Assembly (NCBI GenBank): GCA_937873275.1
Contig: CALMRC010000104.1
Coordinates: forward strand, 1-61,590
DNA: 61,590 nt
Reading direction: 5' to 3'
Source: an uncultured Spirochaetota bacterium
GTDB lineage: Bacteria > Spirochaetota > Spirochaetia > Treponematales > UBA12059
Position 1 is the first letter of the stretch, and every line of letters begins with the position of its first letter. The notes under the pieces are model-generated. The model worked only from the letters and a program-made list of their open reading frames with translations, did not search any database and was not told the DNA's origin. This document shows, piece by piece, positions 1 through 7,398 of the stretch. A program made the position numbers and the translations under genes.

Positions 1-27
1 AAGGATCTGATCGCCAAGGTACCCTGA
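1..27 (+). CDS. 3' tail of an upstream gene (partial)
   Basis: Frame 1 reads eight codons (KDLIAKVP) and then a TGA stop. This could be the end of a gene that starts outside the window. Nothing about its function can be said, and an open frame this short could be chance. The next 170 bases up to the gene at 198 show no feature I recognise. Confidence 0.3.
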   Translation, partial: KDLIAKVP

Positions 28-197
28 AATCCGCGGGCGAGTCCGCGCCGGGCCGGTTGGATCCGGCCCGGCGGTGCCGAAGCCGGGCTTCGGAGCTCGA
101 ATCCGTCGCCGCGAGCCGGGTCCACCCGGCTCGCGCTATTTTTCGAGGGATCCGGTTTCGATTCCACCGGCGTCCCGTTTCTTCCGAACATCAATGT

Positions 198-896
198 ATG
201 CCCCTCCGCTCCGCCCGTCTTGTACGGATCTCCGTCCTCCTCGCCGGTCTCCTCTCGGCGCGCGCGATCGCGTGCCAGGAAGTCGTTCTTCGGGCGGAGT
301 TCTGGGCGGAATCCGAGCCCGTCGATGTCCTGCCCGCGGAAATCTCGGACACGGCTCCCCGGGTCGTGGTGCCGGACGAGGTGGCGAAGTCCTTGCTGGA
401 GGAGGGACGCCGGGTCTTTTCCGGTATGATCTGGGGTTTCGACTTCCGGTACGTCCCCTTCGACAAGGCCCGGGGGGTGGCGGAGGAACTCGAGATCCTT
501 CCCCGGGGGGAGATACCCTGGGGCGACCCCCGGCTCGCCGCCTCCCAGACTCGGCTGACCGGTACCCAACTCCGGGCCTACCTGGAGTACCGACCGGATC
601 CGGCCGCCGCGGCCCGCAAGGCCGCCTGGGAGCAGGCGACGTACCAGTCCGCCCAGGGCCGGGGGTCGGCGCCCCTGGCGGGGGGACGGGAAGCCCGGAA
701 GGCCGCCCTGGACCAGGCGGCCAAGGAAGCCCTCCGGGAACTGCTCCGGCCGGTGGAGAAGAACAAGCCCCGGGAGATCCGGGGCGTCTTCGCCTACGAC
801 GGTTCCCCCCGGATCGTCATAACCGGGGGGACGTACACGGCGGTCATTCGCATCCGGGTGGAAGTCGCAGAAGTCCGCAAGTATTCGATCTACTGA
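198..896 (+). CDS. hypothetical exported protein, 232 aa
   Basis: Not recognised as a known family. The frame is open from 57, but I start it at the ATG at 198 because this places a signal-peptide-like N terminus (RSARLVRISVLLAGLLSARA) at residue 4 onwards. Cleavage would fall near residue 25 (AIA|CQ). The Cys after it could be a lipidation site, but the lipobox is poor. The mature part is mixed alpha/beta with an Ala/Arg-rich helical stretch near residues 135-185 and a strand-rich C terminus. It converges on the acyltransferase gene with only 30 bases between, so the two may share a termination region. Likely periplasmic or envelope protein; role unknown. Confidence 0.7.
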   Translation: MPLRSARLVRISVLLAGLLSARAIACQEVVLRAEFWAESEPVDVLPAEISDTAPRVVVPDEVAKSLLEEGRRVFSGMIWGFDFRYVPFDKARGVAEELEILPRGEIPWGDPRLAASQTRLTGTQLRAYLEYRPDPAAAARKAAWEQATYQSAQGRGSAPLAGGREARKAALDQAAKEALRELLRPVEKNKPREIRGVFAYDGSPRIVITGGTYTAVIRIRVEVAEVRKYSIY

Positions 897-926
897 TGCC
901 CGGCCGGGGACGTCCTCTCGGTGCGG

Positions 927-1814
927 CTACAGCCGGTCCTTCTCCACGGTATCGTGCATCTCCTCCAGCCGCCGCATGACCGCGTCCACGACGGCCTGCT
1001 TCTTGTCGTCGTTGAAGTGGACGGAGTGCTTGACACGATCCCGGAATTCCCGGCAGTCCAGGACGGGGCTGGCGTCGTAGACCACCTTGTCCGGGCAGAC
1101 CAGGTCCACGTGCATCTGGGGATCCTCGGGATTGATACGGAGCAGGTTGCCGTTGATCGAGACCAGGACCATACGGTCGAAGGACTTCAGGTAGGAATCG
1201 ATCTCCCGGACGCCCTTCTTGGTCCCCGGGTCCCAGGGGCGGTACCGGGTGCCCGCGGGGAAGACCAGGAGGATGCGGCCGGATTTCTTCAGCACCTCCA
1301 GCTCCTTCATCGCGGCGTGGTTGATGCTCCGGCTCTTCATCATCTCCAGGAAGAGTTCCTTGGGGTCCGTCAGGTGGCTCCGGATGATCTCCATGGATCG
1401 GCTGGGGTAGATGACCAGGCGGGAATAGGCCTCCACGATGGTCCGGATCAGGGGATTGTCCTCGTTCAGCTTGATCCCCGCCACCGCCACGATCGCGTGG
1501 GCGAGCTGTTCCCCCTCGGGGCCCTGGTGACGCAGGAGATAGTGGAAGGCGGGGAGGTCCGCGTTGCTGTAGTGTTCCAGGAGGAGCAGGCAGGATTTGC
1601 CCTCCCGGGCCTCCCGCAGCAGGGCCACCAGGTTCTCGAAATGCCGGATCCCGCTGCCGGGCAGGAGGTTTTCCCCGATGATGCGGTCGATGAAGGGAAG
1701 GATCTCCGGGTTGGCCGGCTGGAAGACGTTGTCGTCCGTCACGGTCTCGGGAATCCGGGTATGCTTCATGGCTTCGATGAAGACGTTCCGGTATTTCGCG
1801 CTGATGCTTTCCAT
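927..1814 (-). CDS. glycerolipid acyltransferase (PlsB/PlsC superfamily)
   Basis: Predicted to transfer an acyl chain to glycerol-3-phosphate or a lysophospholipid in membrane lipid synthesis. It carries the HX4D motif of the superfamily as HYSNAD (about residue 82) and the FPxGTR block as FPAGTRYRP (about residue 185). At 295 aa it resembles the soluble or peripheral acyltransferases more than the short PlsC type. An in-frame GTG at 1844 would add ten residues, but the minus-strand -10 box (TATACT, 1849-1854) puts the transcript start near 1842, so the ATG at 1814 with an AAGG ribosome site is preferred. Substrate cannot be told from sequence. Confidence 0.8.
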   Translation of the reverse strand: MESISAKYRNVFIEAMKHTRIPETVTDDNVFQPANPEILPFIDRIIGENLLPGSGIRHFENLVALLREAREGKSCLLLLEHYSNADLPAFHYLLRHQGPEGEQLAHAIVAVAGIKLNEDNPLIRTIVEAYSRLVIYPSRSMEIIRSHLTDPKELFLEMMKSRSINHAAMKELEVLKKSGRILLVFPAGTRYRPWDPGTKKGVREIDSYLKSFDRMVLVSINGNLLRINPEDPQMHVDLVCPDKVVYDASPVLDCREFRDRVKHSVHFNDDKKQAVVDAVMRRLEEMHDTVEKDRL

Positions 1815-1848
1815 CGCCTGGCCTTGGATCAGGATGGGGGACACCTCA

Positions 1849-1878
1849 AGTATAGCCGCCGGGGTTGAAGCCGGTCAA
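1849..1878 (-). promoter_or_regulatory. promoter of the acyltransferase gene
   Basis: On the minus strand TTGACC (1873-1878), an 18-nt spacer and TATACT (1849-1854) form a good sigma-70-type promoter. The predicted start near 1842 gives a leader of about 28 nt to the ATG at 1814. The -35 box lies at the edge of the repeat element that follows. Confidence 0.6.
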
Positions 1879-1889
1879 CGTCGGCGGGC

Positions 1890-2004
1890 GGTATACTGCG
1901 GACGGAAGCCTCCACTCGGCGCGGCCGCCGCCTGTGTTTCTGCGCGGCGCGCGGCCGATTTTCCGGTGCCGTTCCGGACCGCCGTCCACTGTCAACCGTT
2001 CACC
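1890..2004. repeat. heptamer-arm structured element, degenerate left arm
   Basis: The right arm (1983-2004) is three heptamers; on the minus strand they read GGTGAAC GGTTGAC AGTGGAC. The left arm (1890-1908) is a decayed copy in the same register, GGTATAC TGCGGAC GGAAG. Between them is a very G+C-rich core with GCGGCCGC and GCGCGCGGCC segments that can pair. The TGA stop of the transglutaminase-like gene (2000-2002) lies in the outermost GGTGAAC unit. It belongs to the same family as the elements at 42.7, 57.4, 58.0 and 60.2 kb. Confidence 0.6.
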
Positions 2005-3211
2005 TCGGGAACTCCACCGCCAGCCAGTCCGCGGGGTCCGCCATGGCCGCGTCGATGAGGCCCAGGCCCACCTGGTCCGTGGTCTCCCCGACCAGCCATC
2101 CCTTGTCCCCGAGGGGGAACCGGGCTCCCGGGCCCGGCAGGTCGAAGGCCGCCAGGGCGTGGGAATGCTTGACCGACAGCAGGAGGATGGCGTCCCGGTT
2201 GTCGTGTCGGGCCAGGATGGCCAGGAGGACGGCCCGGGAGTCGCAGTCGCCCCGGCCCTCGAAGGCGGCGGTCAGGGGATTCACCACGTCGCTGCCCTCG
2301 GGATTCCGCTCGTACCGGAATCCCTGGGTCCAGGCGAGCAGGCGCTCCGTCCGGGAGCGGTCGTCCGGCTCCCCCGAGAGTTCCCGCTGGAGCACCAGGG
2401 ACAGGAAATCCAGGCGATGGAAGGTCTCCCGGTAGATCATCCGGTAGAACCGGGTCCACGCCGCTGCGGCGAGGTCCGGGGCGGAGTCGGCGTAGACGGT
2501 GAAGACCTGGAACTCCCGCTCCACCGTGTCCTGGGCCGCACGGCCCTCCCGGGGGTCGTAGGGCACCCGGAGGGTCCGGCCCCCGAACCGGAGGTCCGCG
2601 GGCTTCCGCGCCTGGGGATCCCAGGGAAGGTTGAACTGGCTGACCGGGCCCGGGTAGAGCCGGGCTTCCTCGTCCGCGGAGAATCCGTCCAGGCAGGAAA
2701 GGATGAAGGGGAGGTAGGCCTCGTACCGATCCGCGGGAACGTAGGCCAGGAGGGCGATGTCCTTCTCGGGCTTGCCCGCGGCGTTCCGCGGGGCGCCCTC
2801 CAGGAAGAGGCCCCAGCCCCGGTGGGGCCGGCCGGAGAGGGTGAACGAGAGGTCCGCCATCACCGCCGGCCGGCGCTGGTAGGTGAACGCCTCGGAGTCC
2901 GCGGTCGCGCCGAGTTTGTTCCGGATGTCCGCGAAGAGGGCCGGGGCCCCGGTGTACCGGTCCGGCTCGTACAGGAAGATCTGGAACAGGAGGACTCCCG
3001 AGGGATCGAGGAAGGAAAACCTCGTGCTTCCGTCCCCGTCGTTCAGGGAAAAGCCCTCCGGGAGCTCCAGGAAGAAGCCCGAGTCGGAATAGAGCTCCTC
3101 CGCCGGGGCGCCGGCGGGTATCGAGAGGGCCAGGGCCAGGGAAAGGGCGAGGGCCGGGATCCGGAAGGACGGGGTCGGGACACGGCGGTCGGAAGGGCGG
3201 TCACTTCGCAT
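2000..3211 (-). CDS. exported transglutaminase-like (cysteine protease fold) protein
   Basis: A 403-aa protein with an N-terminal signal sequence (hydrophobic stretch near residues 18-33, cleavage near AGAPA|EE). The C-terminal third has a transglutaminase-like core: GRGDCDSRAVLL supplies the catalytic Cys, VKHSHALAAFD the His, and an acidic residue in WLVGETTD may complete the triad. Such domains act as envelope peptidases or amidases; the substrate is unknown. GAGGAAA precedes the ATG at good spacing. The start overlaps the end of the upstream 149-aa gene by 11 bases, so the two are co-transcribed. The last codons and TGA run into a heptamer repeat, so the natural C terminus may have been altered by insertion. 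Confidence 0.75.
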   Translation of the reverse strand: MRSDRPSDRRVPTPSFRIPALALSLALALSIPAGAPAEELYSDSGFFLELPEGFSLNDGDGSTRFSFLDPSGVLLFQIFLYEPDRYTGAPALFADIRNKLGATADSEAFTYQRRPAVMADLSFTLSGRPHRGWGLFLEGAPRNAAGKPEKDIALLAYVPADRYEAYLPFILSCLDGFSADEEARLYPGPVSQFNLPWDPQARKPADLRFGGRTLRVPYDPREGRAAQDTVEREFQVFTVYADSAPDLAAAAWTRFYRMIYRETFHRLDFLSLVLQRELSGEPDDRSRTERLLAWTQGFRYERNPEGSDVVNPLTAAFEGRGDCDSRAVLLAILARHDNRDAILLLSVKHSHALAAFDLPGPGARFPLGDKGWLVGETTDQVGLGLIDAAMADPADWLAVEFPR

Positions 3212-3650
3212 GGGGTTTCCTCGGGGGCTTGGTCTTGGCGTCCTCGGCGGGGCCGCCGCCGGTTCCGGTCCGCCGGGTTCGGGATCCTCCGCGGGGTCCG
3301 GAGGGGGGTGCCGCGGGGGGCAAGCGCCGTCCCGCCTCCTCCAGGGCCCGGGCCCGGAACTCGTCGAAGGGAGGCTCCAGCTCGTACCGGTACGCGACGA
3401 TCCGATCCCGAAAGTCCTCCACGGTCAGGATGTACTCCCCCAGGATGTCGGATTCCAGGTTCACCGCCAGGGCCGGGGCCCGGGCGGAGGGCTCGAACAC
3501 GAAGGCGCGGTACCGGTACCGCTCCAGGTGCCGCTCCTTGGTGGGCGGTATCGCGACGAAGACCACCGCGAACCCCGGCCTCTCCACCCTCTCGGCGGGG
3601 GGCCCGGTCAAGAGGTACCGCATCCAGGTTAGATCCCGCAGGGGTTCCAC
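3201..3650 (-). CDS. hypothetical protein, 149 aa, operon partner of the transglutaminase-like gene
   Basis: Not recognised. It starts with GTG at 3650, chosen because AGGAGG lies seven bases upstream. There is no signal peptide or membrane helix. The first 105 residues look like a compact alpha/beta domain (strands FAVVFVAI, YRYRAFVFE, ALAVNLE), and the tail is a basic Pro/Gly/Arg-rich linker ending KPPRKPHAK. It overlaps the downstream gene by 11 bases, suggesting translational coupling. A strong promoter precedes it at 3675-3703. Confidence 0.65.
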   Translation of the reverse strand: MEPLRDLTWMRYLLTGPPAERVERPGFAVVFVAIPPTKERHLERYRYRAFVFEPSARAPALAVNLESDILGEYILTVEDFRDRIVAYRYELEPPFDEFRARALEEAGRRLPPAAPPSGPRGGSRTRRTGTGGGPAEDAKTKPPRKPHAK

Positions 3651-3674
3651 CCGTTCCCTCCTAGCTTCCCCTTA

Positions 3675-3703
3675 AGTATATCGGCAGAGGACGCCGAGGG
3701 CAA
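3675..3703 (-). promoter_or_regulatory. promoter of the 149-aa/transglutaminase-like operon
   Basis: Minus strand: TTGCCC (3698-3703), exactly 17 nt, TATACT (3675-3680). It matches the pattern repeated at many genes in this window. Confidence 0.75.
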
Positions 3704-3763
3704 ACGGGGAGTCTTGGCGGCGCCGACCCTTCGAGGCCCGGGAAGGTTCGTCCCGGGGCGTCA

Positions 3764-3792
3764 TTGCAACGATCCGTTCCGGGCGCTATACT
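3764..3792 (+). promoter_or_regulatory. corA promoter
   Basis: TTGCAA (3764-3769), a 17-nt spacer and TATACT (3787-3792) give a near-ideal promoter. It lies about 240 nt upstream of the corA start codon, leaving a long leader that contains a short ORF and a hairpin over the ribosome site. Confidence 0.75.
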
Positions 3793-3897
3793 TGCGGCAG
3801 ATGCAGATCGGCCCGTCGAACCCGGCGGATTCCGATCGGACCCGGCGCCCTGTGGGGCGGCCATTCCGACGCGCGAGCGTCAAGAAGGGGGAAGCGA

Positions 3898-3990
3898 ATG
3901 GATCCCGACGGTAGTTGTCCGTCACCAATCTCGTTCCTACGCTGGCCCCCGAGAACCGGGTCCCCCGCCTTCCGACAGCCTTCCCGATAG
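3898..3990 (+). CDS. possible leader peptide ORF in the corA 5' region (30 codons)
   Basis: ATG at 3898 is preceded by AAGGGGGAAG, a plausible ribosome site, and the frame runs 30 codons to TAG. The predicted peptide starts MDPDGSCPSPIS and ends PSR; it resembles no known protein. Its position inside the transcribed leader, ending 20 nt before the hairpin that covers the corA ribosome site, is what makes it notable. A second open frame (3801-3914) overlaps it and begins just after the transcript start without a ribosome site. In G+C-rich DNA such short frames arise by chance, so this is tentative. Confidence 0.35.
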   Translation: MDPDGSCPSPISFLRWPPRTGSPAFRQPSR

Positions 3991-4009
3991 CCGTCGAATC
4001 GCGCGCGAT

Positions 4010-4027
4010 CCTCCCGGGGGCGGGAGG
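4010..4027 (+). promoter_or_regulatory. hairpin sequestering the corA ribosome binding site
   Basis: CCTCCCG (4010-4016), a GGGG loop and CGGGAGG (4021-4027) form a perfect 7-bp stem. The right arm is the Shine-Dalgarno sequence for the ATG at 4036, so folding would block translation initiation. Confidence 0.6.
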
Positions 4028-4035
4028 GTATTCCC

Positions 4036-5043
4036 ATGATTCGAATCTGGAAACAAGAGGAGGGGGTCCTGGTCCCGGCCCGGGCCGCCGGACCCGGAAC
4101 CTGGGTGGACGCCCGGTGGGCTTCCCCGGAGGACCTGTCCGTCCTAGAGAAGGACTACGGGATCCTGGCGGAGCACCTCCAGGATATCGTGGACGCCGAC
4201 GAGCAGTCCCGCCTGGAGAAGGAGGACGAATACACCCTGCTGATCGTCCGCCTCCCGGTGCACGACAGCCGGTACGAACCGACCTTCTTCACCGCCCCGC
4301 TGGGCATCGTCCTCTTCCCGGACCGGGTGGTCACGGTGTGCTGGGCGGACTCGGAGGTCCTCACGGACATCGCGGAGCGGAGGGTGCGGGGCCTGTCCCT
4401 GGAAAACCAGAACGCCTTCGTCCTCCGGCTCCTGGGCCGGGCGGCGGTGGTCTACCTCCGGCACCTCAAGGTGCTGAACCGCAGGACCGGGGCGATCGAG
4501 CGGGAGCTCCAGAAATCCGTACGCAACACGGAGCTCGTCCAGCTCCTGACCATCGAAAAGTCCCTGGTCTACTTCACCACCAGCCTCAAGTCCAACGAGC
4601 TCGTCCTGGAGAAGCTCCTGAAGAGCCGCCTGCTTCGGTTCCGGGAGGAGGAGACCGAGCTGCTGGAGGACGTGGAGATCGACAACCGACAGGCCATCGC
4701 CATGGCCAACATCCACAGCGACATCCTGTCCGGGATGATGGACGCCTTCGCCTCGGTCATCTCGAACAACCTGAACATCGTGATGAAGCGGCTCACGGTG
4801 ATCTCCCTGGTGCTCATGATCCCGACCTTCATCGTGAGCGCCTTCGGGATGAACGTGCCCCTGCCCTGGCACGACAGCGGGAACGCCCTCCTCTATATCG
4901 GGGGGCTCTGCGCCGTCAGCGCCCTGGGGGGCGCGATCGCCCTGACCCGGGACCGAAAGGTGATCCGCAGGGGCCGGGCCCCCGTGCCCGCCACTTTGGT
5001 GGCCCAGACATCGGTCCTCGGTCTGCCCCGGGCGTCGGACTAG
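4036..5043 (+). CDS. corA: CorA-type magnesium/divalent cation channel
   Basis: A 335-aa inner-membrane channel that admits Mg2+ (possibly Co2+ or Ni2+) as a pentamer. The family signature GMN is at residues 271-273 in FGMNVPLP, at the end of the first membrane helix (about residues 253-270). The second helix follows near 285-303, and a long cytoplasmic helical domain precedes them, as in the family. The usual acidic periplasmic loop after GMN reads VPLPWHDSG here. After the stop, GGCCGGTCC and GGGCCGGCC (about 5050-5078) can pair, perhaps as a weak terminator. Expression is probably controlled in the leader (see hairpin and short ORF). Confidence 0.92.
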   Translation: MIRIWKQEEGVLVPARAAGPGTWVDARWASPEDLSVLEKDYGILAEHLQDIVDADEQSRLEKEDEYTLLIVRLPVHDSRYEPTFFTAPLGIVLFPDRVVTVCWADSEVLTDIAERRVRGLSLENQNAFVLRLLGRAAVVYLRHLKVLNRRTGAIERELQKSVRNTELVQLLTIEKSLVYFTTSLKSNELVLEKLLKSRLLRFREEETELLEDVEIDNRQAIAMANIHSDILSGMMDAFASVISNNLNIVMKRLTVISLVLMIPTFIVSAFGMNVPLPWHDSGNALLYIGGLCAVSALGGAIALTRDRKVIRRGRAPVPATLVAQTSVLGLPRASD

Positions 5044-5103
5044 GAGGGGACGGCCGGTCCGCCGGGGCGGGCCGGCCGGACTGAGGGGCTCGGCCGTTCG
5101 GCC

Positions 5104-5132
5104 TTGCCATTGCGGGCCCCGGGCACTATTCT
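5104..5132 (+). promoter_or_regulatory. promoter giving a leaderless rluA-type transcript
   Basis: TTGCCA (5104-5109), a 17-nt spacer and TATTCT (5127-5132). The ATG of the next gene begins at 5140, seven bases after the -10 box, so the transcript should start at or next to the start codon. No Shine-Dalgarno is present. Confidence 0.65.
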
Positions 5133-5139
5133 TCGCCGC

Positions 5140-5847
5140 ATGCTCGAGGTGCTCTACCGGAACGAGGATATTCTCATCCTGGACAAACCGCCCGGGCTGG
5201 CCGTCCAGCCCGGGGCGGGCATCCGGACCAGCCTCGTGGAGACGGTGGAGAAACAGTTCGGGTTCCGGCCCTTCCTGATCCACCGGCTGGACCGGGACAC
5301 CTCGGGTTGCATCGTCCTGGGGACCGGTCCGCAGGCGGCCTCCCGGTATTCCGAGATCCTGTCGGACAAGGCCCGGTGCCGGAAGGTCTACCGGGCCGTG
5401 GTCGCCGGGATACCGGATACGGGGGACGGGGTCATCCGGGACGAGATCCGGACACCCTCGGGGCCCCGCCGGGCCGAGACCCGGTGGCGGCTCCTGGCCT
5501 CCGTCCCGGGGTTCTCCCTCCTGGAGCTGGAGCTCGGAACGGGGCGCATGCATCAGATCCGTATCCACCTCGCGGGCCGGGGACATCCCATCCTGGGGGA
5601 CGACCGGCACGGGGATTTCGCCCTCAACAAGCGCCTGGCCAAGGAGCACGGCCTCAAGCGGCTGCTCCTCTACGCGGCCCGGCTCGAGCTGCGCACGGAA
5701 CCGCCGATACGGGTCTCGGCGCCTCCGCCTCCGCACTTCCGGGCCTTCGCGGCGTCCCTCGGGGCGGTCCTCGGGGACTCCGCCCTGGCGGAAGCCCTCG
5801 GGGTCCCGCGGCCCCGGGATACCGGAGCGGACGGAGGCGGCGCATGA
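5140..5847 (+). CDS. RluA-family pseudouridine synthase
   Basis: Converts specific uridines in rRNA or tRNA to pseudouridine. The catalytic Asp is Asp51 in HRLDRDTSG, and downstream motifs KVYRAVV and GRMHQIRIHLA fit the RluA family. At 235 aa it lacks an N-terminal S4 domain, so it is the minimal catalytic form. I start at the ATG at 5140 rather than the in-frame upstream codon because the promoter leaves no room for anything earlier. Its stop overlaps the next gene (ATGA), so the two are translationally coupled. The exact target RNA is unknown; a second family member sits at 25.7 kb. Confidence 0.87.
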   Translation: MLEVLYRNEDILILDKPPGLAVQPGAGIRTSLVETVEKQFGFRPFLIHRLDRDTSGCIVLGTGPQAASRYSEILSDKARCRKVYRAVVAGIPDTGDGVIRDEIRTPSGPRRAETRWRLLASVPGFSLLELELGTGRMHQIRIHLAGRGHPILGDDRHGDFALNKRLAKEHGLKRLLLYAARLELRTEPPIRVSAPPPPHFRAFAASLGAVLGDSALAEALGVPRPRDTGADGGGA

Positions 5848-6260
5848 CCGCGGAGGAGTCCCCGGAAGCCCTCCCGCCCTGGAGCTTCCGGCACGGCGCG
5901 AGCTGGCTGGCCGAGGGCGGCGTCGTGCTTCCCGTCCCGGGCTTCCACGACGAATGGATCCGGTCCCACCCCGAGCTGGTCCCCGGCTGTTCGAACGTCT
6001 GCGACGTGGTGATCCGCAAACGCTGGATCAGCGTCTCGGTCTTTTCGGAGGGGTACGTGGAGCTCCTGGTCCCCGGCCGGAGCGACGGGGAGTGCATGGA
6101 ACGCTGCCGGGAGTTTTTGGCCCGGGCGACCGGACGGTGGTCCCACGCCCTGCTCATGACCATGGACGAGGAAGGCTATATCCGCCTTTCCCCGGCGGAC
6201 TCGACGAACCCACAGTCCTTCCGGGAGCGGGTCGGCACGGGGGAGGTCTACCGGCTCTGA
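5844..6260 (+). CDS. hypothetical protein, 138 aa, coupled to the pseudouridine synthase
   Basis: Not recognised. The ATG overlaps the stop of the pseudouridine synthase gene by ATGA, which supports the start and co-expression. There is no signal peptide or membrane segment, so it is probably cytoplasmic. The sequence is a compact mixed alpha/beta domain (KRWISVSVFSEGYVELLVPG, then a helix ECMERCREFLAR) with three Cys residues in the first 80 positions. The function is unknown; the coupling suggests a link to RNA modification or simply a shared transcript. Confidence 0.65.
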   Translation: MTAEESPEALPPWSFRHGASWLAEGGVVLPVPGFHDEWIRSHPELVPGCSNVCDVVIRKRWISVSVFSEGYVELLVPGRSDGECMERCREFLARATGRWSHALLMTMDEEGYIRLSPADSTNPQSFRERVGTGEVYRL

Positions 6261-6496
6261 GCCGGGATTTCCGGTATCCCTTTCGTCCTGCCGGTCCGAC
6301 CTCCGAACCGAGTTCCCGCGCGGCGGGTGCGGAACGTCTTTCCCTCTACCGCGAAATATTTTCCCCGATCCTGGATTTCCTGACCGCCATCTCCTACAAT
6401 TTCCGCGAGGACCGGCCTGTAGTGGGTCGAAGCAAGTTCATTTTATATAATTAAATAGGTCATATTATTAAATCAAGATAATTTCATATAGGATAA

Positions 6497-6513
6497 TTGG
6501 CATATAAATTGCT
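6497..6513 (+). promoter_or_regulatory. sigma-54 (-24/-12) promoter
   Basis: TTGGCAT-N5-TTGCT: GG at 6499-6500 and GC at 6511-6512 are separated by exactly 10 nt, the defining spacing of sigma-54 promoters. The predicted start near 6523 lies just before the AGGAGG ribosome site (6529-6534). The sequence from about 6430 to 6510 is sharply A+T-rich in a G+C-rich chromosome and would be the place for activator binding. The 260-nt gap 6261-6539 holds no gene I can support. Confidence 0.7.
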
Positions 6514-6539
6514 TTACGAAGGTGCAACAGGAGGTTCCC

Positions 6540-7388
6540 ATGCGAAAAACAACGGCGATCCGGTGGGTCCGGCGGGGCGTGCAGGTCTTCTTCTTCGCCC
6601 TGGTGGCCCTGATCTCGGTCAACCGCACCCTGGCGGAGAGCGGGAAGGCGATTCCCTGGTTGGCCGGGGCCAGTCTGCACTCCATCTGTCCCTTCGGCGG
6701 CGTGGAGTCCCTATGGAGCGCGATCACCGGGGCGCCCCTGGTGAAGAAGGTGCACGAGTCAACCTTCGTCCTTCTGTGGATCGCCCTCGGGCTGTCCCTG
6801 ATCGCGGGACCCGTGGTCTGCGGCTGGGTCTGCCCCCTTGGGAGTCTCCAGGAATGGGTGGGCAAGCTGGGCCGCCGGCTCTTCCCCAAGCGGTACAACC
6901 GTTTCGTCCCCCCGAGGCTGGACAGGGCCCTGCGGTATCTCCGGTACGCCGTGCTGGCCATCGTCGTCTACGCCACGACCCGGGCGGGAACCCTGGTGTT
7001 CGAATCCTGGGATCCCTACTACGCCCTGTTCAATTTCTGGTCCCCCGAGATCACCCTGTCCGCGATCGTGGTCCTGGTGCTGGTCCTGGTCCTGGCCCTG
7101 TTCGTGGAGCGGCCGTTCTGCAAGTACGCCTGCCCCTTCGGCGCGGTCCAGGGGGTGTTCAACCTGTTCCGGATCTTCGGCATACGCCGCAACGTCCCCA
7201 CCTGCATAAACTGCAAGGCTTGCGACCGGGCCTGCCCCATGAACATCCAGGTCTCCACGGCCGGCCGGGTGCGGGACCACCAGTGCATCACCTGCCTGGA
7301 GTGCACCAGCGAGGCGTCCTGCCCGGTGGCGGACACCGTGGACCTGGCGGCCTTCGAGAAGTCCGCGGCCGCCGCGGCGGCGAAATGA
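6540..7388 (+). CDS. NapH/YccM-like 4Fe-4S membrane protein
   Basis: A 282-aa inner-membrane electron-transfer protein. About five hydrophobic helices carry two CxxxC-P clusters at helix ends (CGWVCPLG and CKYACPFG), typical of the NapH/NosR/RnfX-like polyferredoxin family. The C-terminal cytoplasmic part has two ferredoxin-like Cys motifs (CINCKACDRACP and CITCLECTSEASCP). It probably moves electrons between the quinone pool and a periplasmic or cytoplasmic partner. The ATG at 6540 follows AGGAGG; the frame is open further upstream but unsupported. It is driven by a likely sigma-54 promoter and is followed 10 nt later by its partner gene. The actual terminal enzyme is not in the window. Confidence 0.82.
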   Translation: MRKTTAIRWVRRGVQVFFFALVALISVNRTLAESGKAIPWLAGASLHSICPFGGVESLWSAITGAPLVKKVHESTFVLLWIALGLSLIAGPVVCGWVCPLGSLQEWVGKLGRRLFPKRYNRFVPPRLDRALRYLRYAVLAIVVYATTRAGTLVFESWDPYYALFNFWSPEITLSAIVVLVLVLVLALFVERPFCKYACPFGAVQGVFNLFRIFGIRRNVPTCINCKACDRACPMNIQVSTAGRVRDHQCITCLECTSEASCPVADTVDLAAFEKSAAAAAAK

Positions 7389-7398
7389 GGAGCCGAGT

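Noticed and set aside
927-1844. GTG at 1844 as the acyltransferase start
   Set aside because: The -10 box puts the transcript start near 1842, which is downstream of that codon; the ATG at 1814 is better placed.
1891-1896. TATACT at 1891 as a promoter reading rightwards
   Set aside because: It lies in a decayed repeat arm and would point into the 3' end of a minus-strand gene with no target gene on the plus strand.
3793-4035. M-box or other named riboswitch in the corA leader
   Set aside because: I could not identify the conserved core of a magnesium riboswitch; only a short ORF and a ribosome-site hairpin are visible.
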